Source: a virus. From it: a stretch of 54,961 nucleotides of DNA. Below, in pieces: positions 40,782 to 49,146 of this stretch; positions within the stretch are counted from its first letter, which is position 1; each line of letters opens with the position of its first letter. The stretch spans positions 1-54,961 of IMG/VR virus record IMGVR_UViG_3300007346_005567. One strand, given 5' to 3'. A program made the position numbers and the translations under genes. The notes below the pieces were generated by a model. That model was given only the letters and a program-made list of their open reading frames with translations. It did not search any database and had not been told where the DNA came from.

Positions 40782-41362
40782 TAAGAGTTGGCGATATAAT
40801 ACCAGATATAAAAACTATGCACAAAGATAGTGCAGCCACAAACTGGTATTCTACACACGAATTATTTAAAGATAAAAAGATATTACTAATAGGATTGCCT
40901 GGCGTATTTCTTGTTGAGTATGCAGCCACACATTTAAAAGCATACGACTTCTATTACAGCAAGATAAGAGAACTAGGTATTGATGAAGTATATTTTACAA
41001 GTGTTGATAATTGTTACGTACAAAACGCATATCACAAATCAGAAAATTTATCGTACCTAAAAAACTTACCTGACCCTAATGGTGATTGGGCCACATCTAT
41101 AGGTATGTTAGAGAGTATGAGTAAAGAAGGATTAGGAAATTGTAGTCATAGATACGCTATGATTATAGACAATCTAATTATGAAACATTGTAAGTATGAA
41201 GACTTTACACACAACCCTATGACGTGTTTTCAAGTATCAGACGCTGATACAATGATTAAGTATTTAGAAATTATACAAACAAATTATGAAAGGTTTAATG
41301 ATGACGCCAGAGATAAGGTTGACGTCCTTGGAAGAAACAAGATCAGCACCGTATTGTCGTGA
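40778..41362 (+). CDS. Peroxiredoxin-like protein lacking the peroxidatic cysteine
   Basis: 194 residues from ATG 40778 (ATGA overlap with the upstream stop). KKILLIGLPGVFLVEYAATHLKAYDFY aligns (split here at about 33-59) with the Prx5-type active site, normally PGAFTPxCSxxHLPGY. The catalytic Cys position holds Tyr48, and the Thr and Pro before it are Leu45 and Val46. The following IDEVYFTSVDNCYVQNAY matches the next conserved strand. So the fold is probably a peroxiredoxin but not a normal peroxidase. Other Cys residues occur at positions about 76 and 120. It may be a binding or scaffold subunit of the oxygenase pathway. Confidence 0.75.
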   Translation: MIRVGDIIPDIKTMHKDSAATNWYSTHELFKDKKILLIGLPGVFLVEYAATHLKAYDFYYSKIRELGIDEVYFTSVDNCYVQNAYHKSENLSYLKNLPDPNGDWATSIGMLESMSKEGLGNCSHRYAMIIDNLIMKHCKYEDFTHNPMTCFQVSDADTMIKYLEIIQTNYERFNDDARDKVDVLGRNKISTVLS

Positions 41363-41942
41363 GCTAAAAACTCTTTGGTACGATAGAGAATATCTATTAA
41401 ATCATTTAGAGAATATAGACGAAAACAATTGGTATCTGTTTGATTGTGGTCATATAAGATGGACTGTACAAGAGGCATTTAATGCTAGACGAGAATGTAA
41501 AAACTATCCTTTTAGTGAGTTTCATTATGAGTTGATAAATCTTTTTACACCTGCAATATCTTTTGATACTGTATTGTACACACAAACAGCAATAGGTGGT
41601 GCACCACCACACCAAGATAGAAACAGACCTACTGCTTTAAACTTTGCAATACGAGGTGAGTTTAGTGATACAAGTCCACAAGTTTTCTATGATAGTTTTG
41701 ATAGAAGTACAGAAAAGTATAGAATGACATATGAGAAAAATGATATTACAAATGAATTTGCACCTTGGATATTTAAAGGTCCTGAAATACATGGTGTAGA
41801 AAACAAGACAGAAAAAAATAGAATTATTATAACTTGTGCTTGGCGACATAATAGTTATGAAGATATAGAAAAAAGATTACTAGATGGTACGTTAGTAAAC
41901 TGGGAACAGAATGAAAAAAACAAAAGGATAAAATTTATATGA
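41301..41942 (+). CDS. Putative 2OG-Fe(II) oxygenase 1
   Basis: 213 residues. GGAPPHQDRNRP gives the HxD pair (His104, Asp106). FKGPEIHGVENKTEKNRIII gives the distal His164 and the Arg174 expected to hold 2-oxoglutarate. This is the facial triad of Fe(II)/2-oxoglutarate oxygenases. ATG 41301 has AAAGG at 7-base spacing; in-frame ATGs at 41298 and 41286 are alternatives. It overlaps the preceding gene by about 62 bases in another frame, much more than its neighbours. First of six similar proteins in this operon. Confidence 0.7.
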   Translation: MTPEIRLTSLEETRSAPYCRELKTLWYDREYLLNHLENIDENNWYLFDCGHIRWTVQEAFNARRECKNYPFSEFHYELINLFTPAISFDTVLYTQTAIGGAPPHQDRNRPTALNFAIRGEFSDTSPQVFYDSFDRSTEKYRMTYEKNDITNEFAPWIFKGPEIHGVENKTEKNRIIITCAWRHNSYEDIEKRLLDGTLVNWEQNEKNKRIKFI

Positions 41943-42592
41943 GCAGTGTAGATAGAACAAACAAAGCGCTTCAAAGACTTTCTACTATGGGTGATTGGTT
42001 GCAAATGAAACAACACATTAATACTAGACAGATAATGAAAGACCTTGAGCCATACAAAGACTCATGGAAACCTTACAATTTAAGAAACCCAAATAACAGG
42101 TGGGGATTAAGTGTAACAAGTTTAGATGGCAAGTTAAGTGGTATACCTGATTTAGATAGTTTACTACAATACAATAAGATACATGGTACTAGTATTACAA
42201 ATCATCACATAAAAGAATACACCGAAGTATATGATAACTCAAAAGAATTACAGAAACTCATTGAACCATGGAAACCTTGGTTAGGGAGATGTCACTTTCT
42301 AAAACTAAACACAGGTGGTTATTTTCCTGAACACTATGATGTAAACAAATTAGAATATGGTTATGATGAAATAAGATTTATTGCTTTCATTAACAGGTGT
42401 GATAAAAAAGATTTAAAGTTTATATACGAGGATACAGTTAGAGATGTTAAAGATGGCCAGATGTTTTTCTTTAACGCAAACAAAAGACATTCAGTTTTTA
42501 GTACATCGGACGATATTATTATGTTAGTATTTTGTATGAAGTTTGATGAACATTTATTTGAAAGATTAATAGAACAATATAGGTATGCGTAA
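41939..42592 (+). CDS. Putative 2OG-Fe(II) oxygenase 2
   Basis: 217 residues. GGYFPEHYDVNKLE carries His132-x-Asp134 and FNANKRHSVFSTSDD the distal His184, spaced as in the cupin-type double-stranded helix of the family. In between, KFIYEDTVRDVKDGQMFFF is the typical strand pair with a Gly turn. The 2OG-binding Arg is not obvious. Overlaps oxygenase 1 by 4 bases and oxygenase 3 by one. Substrate unknown. Confidence 0.68.
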   Translation: MSSVDRTNKALQRLSTMGDWLQMKQHINTRQIMKDLEPYKDSWKPYNLRNPNNRWGLSVTSLDGKLSGIPDLDSLLQYNKIHGTSITNHHIKEYTEVYDNSKELQKLIEPWKPWLGRCHFLKLNTGGYFPEHYDVNKLEYGYDEIRFIAFINRCDKKDLKFIYEDTVRDVKDGQMFFFNANKRHSVFSTSDDIIMLVFCMKFDEHLFERLIEQYRYA

Positions 42593-43125
42593 TGTGGTAT
42601 CATAAAAAATTTAAATTACAATACGATAAAAACGTTTTCAATGAGATAATTGAATATGCTGAAAGAGCAACATGGAGACAAGGGTACGATCAAAATGGTT
42701 TACTTTGGAATGTTGAAGAACTACCTTTAAACCCTAAACAGTTTCCTATACTAAATGAATTGTATGAAGGTCTAAATACAGAATTTAAAAGACCATCATT
42801 TTTTATTAGTAATGTGAAACCTGGTGGGTTAGTAAACCATATTGACCACAACAAATGGGGCAATCTAGGTATACCTTTGAAAGGTGATTTTGAAAATACA
42901 CCTCAATACTTTTACGATCAATTCAATCATCCAGTAGAGTCATTCGTAGTTGATAGTCCTGTTATATTCAATACACGTATGTTACACGCTGTACCTAGAC
43001 AGTTAACTGATACAGGACCTAGATGGGTATTGATGATGGATTTATTTGAGTGGGTTGATAAATTGTTTGCAAAGATTGACAACAAAACTATATGGACAGA
43101 CACAAAGAATTTCAAAAATGCGTAA
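42592..43125 (+). CDS. Putative 2OG-Fe(II) oxygenase 3
   Basis: 177 residues. GGLVNHIDHNKWG gives His83-x-Asp85; TRMLHAVPRQLTDTGPRWVLMM gives His132 and Arg144. GNLGIPLKGDFENTPQYFYD between them matches the strand preceding the variable loop in oxygenase 4 (GAILFPVRGKFELTPQIF), so 3 and 4 are close paralogues. Resembles aspartyl/asparaginyl hydroxylase-like proteins. Confidence 0.72.
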   Translation: MWYHKKFKLQYDKNVFNEIIEYAERATWRQGYDQNGLLWNVEELPLNPKQFPILNELYEGLNTEFKRPSFFISNVKPGGLVNHIDHNKWGNLGIPLKGDFENTPQYFYDQFNHPVESFVVDSPVIFNTRMLHAVPRQLTDTGPRWVLMMDLFEWVDKLFAKIDNKTIWTDTKNFKNA

Positions 43126-44782
43126 CTTCTATTTTCTACAGATACCTTTAGGTACAGACGCAGCCTATCTGCCACAAGCAGTAGGTACGATCTGGTCTTA
43201 TTGTAATCAGTTTGAAGAAGTACGAAAGAAATATAAACTTGCAGGTGTATGGTGGAACAAAGAGATTGATATAGTTGAACCTGATTTTATAGCTGCAAGT
43301 TGTTATATGTGGAACTGGAAAATAACATATGACGCATTGAAAGAAATAAAAAAGAAGTATCCTAAATGTAGAATAGTTGTAGGTGGACCTGAACCACAAT
43401 ATACATCAGAATGGTGTAAAAAACATCCTGAAATAGACGCTGTGTTAGCATACTATGGTGAAGAAACAATGAGAAGATTACTAGTAGATGATGAACTTAA
43501 CATACCAGGTGTTGTTACAAAAGACTTTAACAATGCAGCCGAGGCAGAATATGCCGACCCTAAAATGATACCTAGTCCTTATCTTAATGGTTTCTTTGAT
43601 AGTTTACTAGAAGGCAACACACAAAAAGTCAGAGCAATCTTTGAAGGCAATAGAGGTTGTCCTTATACTTGTTCTTTCTGTGACATAGGCCATAAGAAAT
43701 ATACAAAGATACAAATGTTTGAAACAGAAAAATGTTTAAAAGAACTAAAATGGATGTGTGATAGAAATGTAACTGCTATAGATGTAGCAGATAGTAACTT
43801 TGGTATATTTCCTAGAGATGAAAAACTTGTAGATTTTGTAGTAGAACAAAAGAAGGCAGGTAAATTCAATGGTAGATTTATGCCTACGTGGGCTAAGACA
43901 CATGGTGAAAAGATAATGAAGTTAGCAAAGAAATTGCAAGACGCAAATGTAGATGACACTTTTGGTTTTAGTTTACAATCTACAAATCCTGAAACTTTAG
44001 ATAATGTCAATAGAAGAAATGCGTTTGATATTAAGAGTTTCAAACCTATCATAAAGAATTTAAAAGACAAAGGTGTTTCATCATATACAGAATTAATCTT
44101 TCCTTTGCCTGGTGATAGTTTAGAAACATTTAAGTATGGTCTACACGAAATAGTTGACATGCCTGCACCATTTGATATGATACAGATTAATACTTTAAGT
44201 AGATTAAGTAATACAGAATTTAACACAGGTTTTCCTGAAATGATATGGCAAAATATTAAAGGTACTGCAAAGCCATATAACAATGATGTAATAGATGAGA
44301 TTGCTGTTGCAACAGATAAGATGACAAGAGATCAAGTCTTTGAAGGTTTCTTTTATAGTAGAAGTTTCTTAATACCAATGTACTGGTATGGTCTAGCAAA
44401 GTATCATGCTGATTGTTATTATGAAATTAATGGTAATAGAAGTGAATTATTTAAAGACATATATTCAAAACTATTTAAAAACAAAACATTTATGAAACAC
44501 AAACTAGATGTTAGAGAACATTATTTTAAAGCACTTAATGAGTACAAAGACATTGGATATAAGATACTTAATAAAGATATAAATTATTATACAGATACAG
44601 CTTATTCTCACTTGTTCTATACCGAGAATAATATATTTGATGTGTTCAAAGAAATGTATCCAGAATATGATGAGATTATTGATCGCAACAAAAAAGATTT
44701 CAGACCTATTGACGATAAGATGGAATGGCTCAGAGATATACACGTTAGAGGTAGATTTAGTGAGTCTTGGAGAATAAAATGA
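43118..44782 (+). CDS. Cobalamin-binding-type radical SAM enzyme B
   Basis: 554 residues from ATG 43118, which overlaps the upstream stop by 8 bases; a frame extending to 43046 is read-in from the oxygenase gene. The N-terminal B12-type domain includes AASCYMWNWKIT and CRIVVGGPEPQY. The radical SAM site is GNRGCPYTCSFCD (Cys181, Cys185, Cys188). ELIFPLPGDSLETF and the preceding FSLQSTNPETLDNVNRRN match parts of enzyme A (ELIVGLPEETLDTW; IALQSMNPKTLKAIKRIN), so A and B are paralogues, not duplicates of recent date. Probably needs host-derived or imported cobalamin. Confidence 0.87.
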   Translation: MRNFYFLQIPLGTDAAYLPQAVGTIWSYCNQFEEVRKKYKLAGVWWNKEIDIVEPDFIAASCYMWNWKITYDALKEIKKKYPKCRIVVGGPEPQYTSEWCKKHPEIDAVLAYYGEETMRRLLVDDELNIPGVVTKDFNNAAEAEYADPKMIPSPYLNGFFDSLLEGNTQKVRAIFEGNRGCPYTCSFCDIGHKKYTKIQMFETEKCLKELKWMCDRNVTAIDVADSNFGIFPRDEKLVDFVVEQKKAGKFNGRFMPTWAKTHGEKIMKLAKKLQDANVDDTFGFSLQSTNPETLDNVNRRNAFDIKSFKPIIKNLKDKGVSSYTELIFPLPGDSLETFKYGLHEIVDMPAPFDMIQINTLSRLSNTEFNTGFPEMIWQNIKGTAKPYNNDVIDEIAVATDKMTRDQVFEGFFYSRSFLIPMYWYGLAKYHADCYYEINGNRSELFKDIYSKLFKNKTFMKHKLDVREHYFKALNEYKDIGYKILNKDINYYTDTAYSHLFYTENNIFDVFKEMYPEYDEIIDRNKKDFRPIDDKMEWLRDIHVRGRFSESWRIK

Positions 44783-45684
44783 TAAACAAATTAATATGGA
44801 ATAAAGTAGAAGAATTATTTTACTGGAACATATCAGTAGATAGCCCTATCAATCAATTACCTTTTACAATGGATTTTATTCTTGCTTGTCAAAAAGAATT
44901 TTCTATGACAGTAAGAGATAAAGAATACCCTATACATCTAGGTGGTATAATGGATTGGCACGATAAAACAATGGGCGATTTCGTAAAAGAAATAGATAAA
45001 CAATATCAAAGTAATTACTTTGTAGCAGAAAATGGCACAAGTACAACAGGTGTCGTAGGTGAAATAAAAGATGTAAACGATAAACCTATTACAAACAAAT
45101 GGAATATAAGAGGTGAAGCTCTTGTTAAAAGATTACAAGCAATGCAAAAAGAAAGACCTAATTTAACAATATTAGATATGGGTTGTGGTGTAAATGAATA
45201 TAAGAAACATTTAAATAATGTTACAGGCGTTGATCCATATAGAAAAGAAGCAGACATAATCTGTAGTCAAGCAGATTTTAAACCTGCTGATGATATAAAA
45301 TGGGATGTAATTATATGTTTTGGTCCTCAAAACTGGTATACGTATGATGAACAATATAGAAACTTTATGACGTTAAAGAATTGTTTAGCACCTAGTGGTC
45401 TATTATTATGGTCACATGTTCATAATTACTATAAAGTATTTCAACCAGATCACCCACATGGTCATACTTGGATACATGGCGATTTAGAACATGCACAAAA
45501 AAATAGTGCGTTTTATTTTTATGATAGAAACTGGAAGTACACATGGTACTTTAACTGGACTGAACATGCTGTAAATACACTTGCAGGTCATGTAGGTTTA
45601 AAAATAAACAAAGTTGATTACGACCATTGTAATTTATACAGACCACCTATGTACAGAATATTTACGGAGATGACACATGGTTGA
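44779..45684 (+). CDS. SAM-dependent methyltransferase
   Basis: 301 residues from ATG 44779 (ATGA overlap). The N-terminal 110 residues are not a known domain. TILDMGCGVNEYKKHL (about 130-145) is motif I, TGVDPYRKEADI motif II and WDVIICFGPQNWYTYDEQY motif IV. ALAPSGLLLWSHVH-type sequence follows (CLAPSGLLLWSHVHN). The C-terminus is His- and Trp-rich. It could finish or protect groups installed by the oxygenases or radical SAM enzymes. Confidence 0.82.
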   Translation: MINKLIWNKVEELFYWNISVDSPINQLPFTMDFILACQKEFSMTVRDKEYPIHLGGIMDWHDKTMGDFVKEIDKQYQSNYFVAENGTSTTGVVGEIKDVNDKPITNKWNIRGEALVKRLQAMQKERPNLTILDMGCGVNEYKKHLNNVTGVDPYRKEADIICSQADFKPADDIKWDVIICFGPQNWYTYDEQYRNFMTLKNCLAPSGLLLWSHVHNYYKVFQPDHPHGHTWIHGDLEHAQKNSAFYFYDRNWKYTWYFNWTEHAVNTLAGHVGLKINKVDYDHCNLYRPPMYRIFTEMTHG

Positions 45685-46285
45685 ACAAGGTAACTTCTTT
45701 GTCAAATGTCATAACATTTATTACAATCAACAATGGTTGATAGATGTATTAGATAGTTTGAAACCTAGTGATTGGGTAAACGGAGTTAGTAGAACAGGCG
45801 TAGCATGGAATGTTAGTGAGTGTAGAAATATACCATATGAGAATATGTGGAAAGATATTGTAGAGAATATGAATTTAGATCAAGTCGGTAGTACAGAAAG
45901 AACATTCCATGGTGAAAAACCATGGGCATTCTTTTCTAAATTACCACCAGGTGGTATAAATTTACACTACGACCACAGACGTTGGGGTGCAATATTATTT
46001 CCTGTAAGAGGTAAGTTTGAACTCACACCTCAAATATTTGCAACAGAAAACTATACAGAAATAGAAAGATTTAATTTTGAAAAAAGTAAGATACATGATA
46101 ATGGTACACCTGTATTTTTTGATAGCAGAGTTTTACATGCTGTACCTACACCTTTAGATTTAGAGGAAGAAAGAGTTGTATTTTCTGTTAACATACACTC
46201 ACATCCTACAGAAATGTTTAAGAAAGCTGTTGATGGTACATGGTTAAATAAGAATACAGAAAACATAGGTGTATCTAATGACTAA
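45677..46285 (+). CDS. Putative 2OG-Fe(II) oxygenase 4
   Basis: 202 residues. PPGGINLHYDHRRWG gives His97-x-Asp99 and SRVLHAVPTPL gives His154. The Arg-rich EEERVVFSVNI that follows offers the 2OG-binding Arg. Together with oxygenase 3 it shares GG..NH/LH.DH..WG and LHAVP. Starts 8 bases before the methyltransferase stop. Confidence 0.72.
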   Translation: MVEQGNFFVKCHNIYYNQQWLIDVLDSLKPSDWVNGVSRTGVAWNVSECRNIPYENMWKDIVENMNLDQVGSTERTFHGEKPWAFFSKLPPGGINLHYDHRRWGAILFPVRGKFELTPQIFATENYTEIERFNFEKSKIHDNGTPVFFDSRVLHAVPTPLDLEEERVVFSVNIHSHPTEMFKKAVDGTWLNKNTENIGVSND

Positions 46286-46844
46286 TTTCTATTCTATACA
46301 AGCAGATAAAATGAAATTTAATTTAGATATGTTAGTTGATCTATACAAAACAGTAGATCAAACAAAGTGGGTACATAGACAAGATAAGTTACCACAGTAT
46401 TGGCCTATTGATGAAAACAGCACGTTTGATCGTAACCATGAATTTTACAGACTACTAAAAGAAAACATAAATGCTGATATAGATGAAACGAGAGTATATT
46501 TCAGTAGAGTACATCCAGGTGGTATACCTAACCATTGGGATTTTGAAAATTTTACTAAACTACAATTTCCTGTTATATGTGATGAAGAAGATAACGATTG
46601 GTCAAAGTCGCCTGTTATCTTTATAGATCAATTTGACCAAGTTGTAGAAAGAGTAGAACATACGAATAATACGCCTATAATTTATAGTGCGAATTACATG
46701 CACGGAACAATCAAATCTTTAGATAATACAAACGATAGAATTACTTTTGTTGTTGATATTAAGTATTGGTTTGCCAGAGTTAGATCAAAATATAACAACG
46801 GTACTTTGTTTACAAACAACAAAGCGTTTTGGAGTATGGCATGA
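46278..46844 (+). CDS. Putative 2OG-Fe(II) oxygenase 5
   Basis: 188 residues from ATG 46278 (8-base overlap; an upstream in-frame GTG at 46269 is less likely). HPGGIPNHWDFENF gives His86-x-Asp88, NYMHGTIKSLDNTNDRITFVVD gives His142 and Arg154. Same overall plan as oxygenases 3 and 4 but more divergent. Confidence 0.7.
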   Translation: MTNFYSIQADKMKFNLDMLVDLYKTVDQTKWVHRQDKLPQYWPIDENSTFDRNHEFYRLLKENINADIDETRVYFSRVHPGGIPNHWDFENFTKLQFPVICDEEDNDWSKSPVIFIDQFDQVVERVEHTNNTPIIYSANYMHGTIKSLDNTNDRITFVVDIKYWFARVRSKYNNGTLFTNNKAFWSMA

Positions 46845-47497
46845 ACAGGTGGGATATAACTGTTAAACAAAGTAACTATGATTTCAATCCTTTTAGAGAA
46901 AGCGATCATGGTAAATACTTTAAGACAGTTACAAACATTTATGAGGACTGGTCAAAGGAATTAGAATATGCAAACAAGCAACAATATGATTTCTATTGGC
47001 CTAGTCCTGTAAAACCAGGTGGCGATCATTTTGATTATGAGTATGAAAATAAACTAGTAGAAGATTGGGGTATACCTAAAGACTTTGTAATCTACAGAAT
47101 GTGGACTGCAACAAAGAAAGAGTGTCCTATATTGTGTGGTCTAGCAGACAAGTTAGGTTTAGAAGACGCACAGGTAAATATACAAACTCAAACTACAGGT
47201 ATGATGTTACATTTACATATTGATAGTTTAACAGGTTTAAGAAAAGAGAGAAAAGATCAATCATCAAGCAGAGCAACTGATCCTGAATGGGGTAGAGTTT
47301 TTGTTATGTTAGAAGATTGGAAACCAGGTCATATTATTCAATTTGGGAATACATATGTACCACCATGGAAAGCAGGTGATGTAGTATGGTTTGATTGGGC
47401 AAACATACCACATAGTACTGCTAACACAGGACCATGGCCTAGAACAATTGCAAAAATAACAGGTAAACAAACGCCTAAATATAAAAAACTACTATAG
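46841..47497 (+). CDS. Putative 2OG-Fe(II) oxygenase 6
   Basis: 218 residues from ATG 46841 (ATGA overlap). TTGMMLHLHIDSL gives His126-x-Asp128, WANIPHSTANTGPWPRTIAK gives His191 and Arg201. HIIQFGNTYVPPWKAGDVVWFDW between them is the typical cupin strand sequence with a Gly-Asp turn. It belongs to a somewhat different subgroup from 3, 4 and 5. Last of the oxygenase series, 8 bases before the TonB receptor gene. Confidence 0.75.
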   Translation: MNRWDITVKQSNYDFNPFRESDHGKYFKTVTNIYEDWSKELEYANKQQYDFYWPSPVKPGGDHFDYEYENKLVEDWGIPKDFVIYRMWTATKKECPILCGLADKLGLEDAQVNIQTQTTGMMLHLHIDSLTGLRKERKDQSSSRATDPEWGRVFVMLEDWKPGHIIQFGNTYVPPWKAGDVVWFDWANIPHSTANTGPWPRTIAKITGKQTPKYKKLL

Positions 47498-47505
47498 GAT
47501 AAATT

Positions 47506-49146
47506 ATGAGATTATTGATTATATTATTATTTTTATTTGTATCTACAAAAACTTTCGCTGAAGACAATCGTTTTGATTGTAGTTGGGATGATGACCCACC
47601 TTGTATAGTGATTCCTGTAGGTAGCTTAAATAATTCAAACGCATTAGGTGATAGAATAACACCTACAACAACAATTACAAAAACAGAAATAAGAGAACAC
47701 AATCTAATTGATTTACCAAGTGTTTTAAATTACGTATCAACACTAGACGTTACACAATCAGGACCAAAAGGACAAACTGGTTCTGTATTTTTAAGAGGTA
47801 CAAACTCTAATCACACTTTAGTTTTATTGAATGGTATACCTATCAATGATACATCAACACCTACAGGTGCATTTGACGTTGGGCAAGACTTTATGTTTAA
47901 CGTTGTACAAATAAATGTATATAAAGGTGGTGCAGGTGCTCATTGGGGTGCAGACGCTGTAGGTGGTGCAATTAATTTTATAACAACTGTAGATTACGAT
48001 AAAAGATATAATGTATCAGGTAATGGTAATGATAAAACTATAAGTGGTAATTATTATACTAGATTAAATGACTTTGATATATCTGTTTCAGCAGGTGAAC
48101 ATGAGTCTAAAAATGTTTCTGCTTTATCAGGTGCTGATGAAAAAGACGGTACAAAAAATCAGACTATAGGTGTCAATGTAAGTAAATGGTATGATATGAT
48201 ACATTGGCGAGCATCTTGGTTTACAAGAAATACGTTTACAGATATTGATGGTCATAGTCTTGCTGTACAAGATGACAAATGGTCTGATAATAGTTTTTAT
48301 GCTTTTCAAACAGGTATAGATTACTTTAATAATAGTTTAACTTTTCATACACACGAATATGAAAGAATTTATGATGACGCTAATTATGATAGTCAAAATT
48401 GGTCATTAAGAGGTGTACATCAAAGACAAAATTGGGGAATAGGTTTTGATTATAAACATGATGAAAATTATGGTAAATCTGCATGGTCAGAAAACACAGG
48501 TAGAAATCATGGCATGGGATACTTCTTTAATTTTTCATACAACATATTATCATATCATCATAGATTTGATGAAGACCATGAAACTTATAAAATAGGATTC
48601 TTACAAGAATTAGACGATGGTTTAAGTATAAGTGGTAGTCACTCAACGTCATATAAAGATAAAACATTATACAGCGATGTAGTATATGGTGACTCACAAG
48701 AGGTAACGTTAACTAAAAATAACTTTGCTACTACTATCTTTCAAAATGATATAGGTGATCTGAATACAAATGGTGTAGAGATGTCATATAATACAGGTGA
48801 TTGGAAACTTTTTGCAAGTAATTTAACAAGTAAAACAAAAGATGTATTATCATTAAGAAGACCAGAATGGTCACTTGGTTTTATTCACAATAAGAAGTTT
48901 GAAAATAACTTTACTTTAACTACTAACTACAAATACAAAGGTAAACATTTAGATATACATAACTCAAACTGGTCTACAATATCAATGCCAGAAACACATT
49001 TAGTTGATTTAAATCTAGGTTATAACTATCATGGATTTAATTTTGGTGTAAGTCTAAACAATCTATTGAATGAGAAGTATGAATCACCTCATGGTTTCTC
49101 ACAAGAAGGTAGAAAGTTTACTTTAGGTTTTAACAAATCATTTTAA
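47506..49146 (+). CDS. TonB-dependent outer-membrane receptor
   Basis: 546 residues. A signal peptide ends at about residue 18 (LLIILLFLFVSTKTFA). The plug domain follows (about 45-155): ITKTEIREHNLIDLPSVLN, GSVFLRGTNSNHTLVLLNG, VYKGGAGAHWGADAVGGAIN, all standard plug motifs (BtuB/FhuA type). Residues about 160-546 are alternating beta-strand sequence ending in Phe (FTLGFNKSF), as in 22-strand barrels. Two early Cys (DCSWDDDPPC) could form a disulfide, and PCIVIPVGS is a candidate TonB box. Such receptors import siderophores, heme, cobalamin or sugars. A phage copy is unusual. It ends one base into the TctA gene. Confidence 0.9.
   Translation: MRLLIILLFLFVSTKTFAEDNRFDCSWDDDPPCIVIPVGSLNNSNALGDRITPTTTITKTEIREHNLIDLPSVLNYVSTLDVTQSGPKGQTGSVFLRGTNSNHTLVLLNGIPINDTSTPTGAFDVGQDFMFNVVQINVYKGGAGAHWGADAVGGAINFITTVDYDKRYNVSGNGNDKTISGNYYTRLNDFDISVSAGEHESKNVSALSGADEKDGTKNQTIGVNVSKWYDMIHWRASWFTRNTFTDIDGHSLAVQDDKWSDNSFYAFQTGIDYFNNSLTFHTHEYERIYDDANYDSQNWSLRGVHQRQNWGIGFDYKHDENYGKSAWSENTGRNHGMGYFFNFSYNILSYHHRFDEDHETYKIGFLQELDDGLSISGSHSTSYKDKTLYSDVVYGDSQEVTLTKNNFATTIFQNDIGDLNTNGVEMSYNTGDWKLFASNLTSKTKDVLSLRRPEWSLGFIHNKKFENNFTLTTNYKYKGKHLDIHNSNWSTISMPETHLVDLNLGYNYHGFNFGVSLNNLLNEKYESPHGFSQEGRKFTLGFNKSF

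Noticed and set aside
47506-49146. Naming the TonB receptor btuB because of the B12-type radical SAM genes upstream
   Set aside because: The plug motifs are shared by many receptor classes and nothing in the sequence specifies cobalamin; kept only as a hypothesis.
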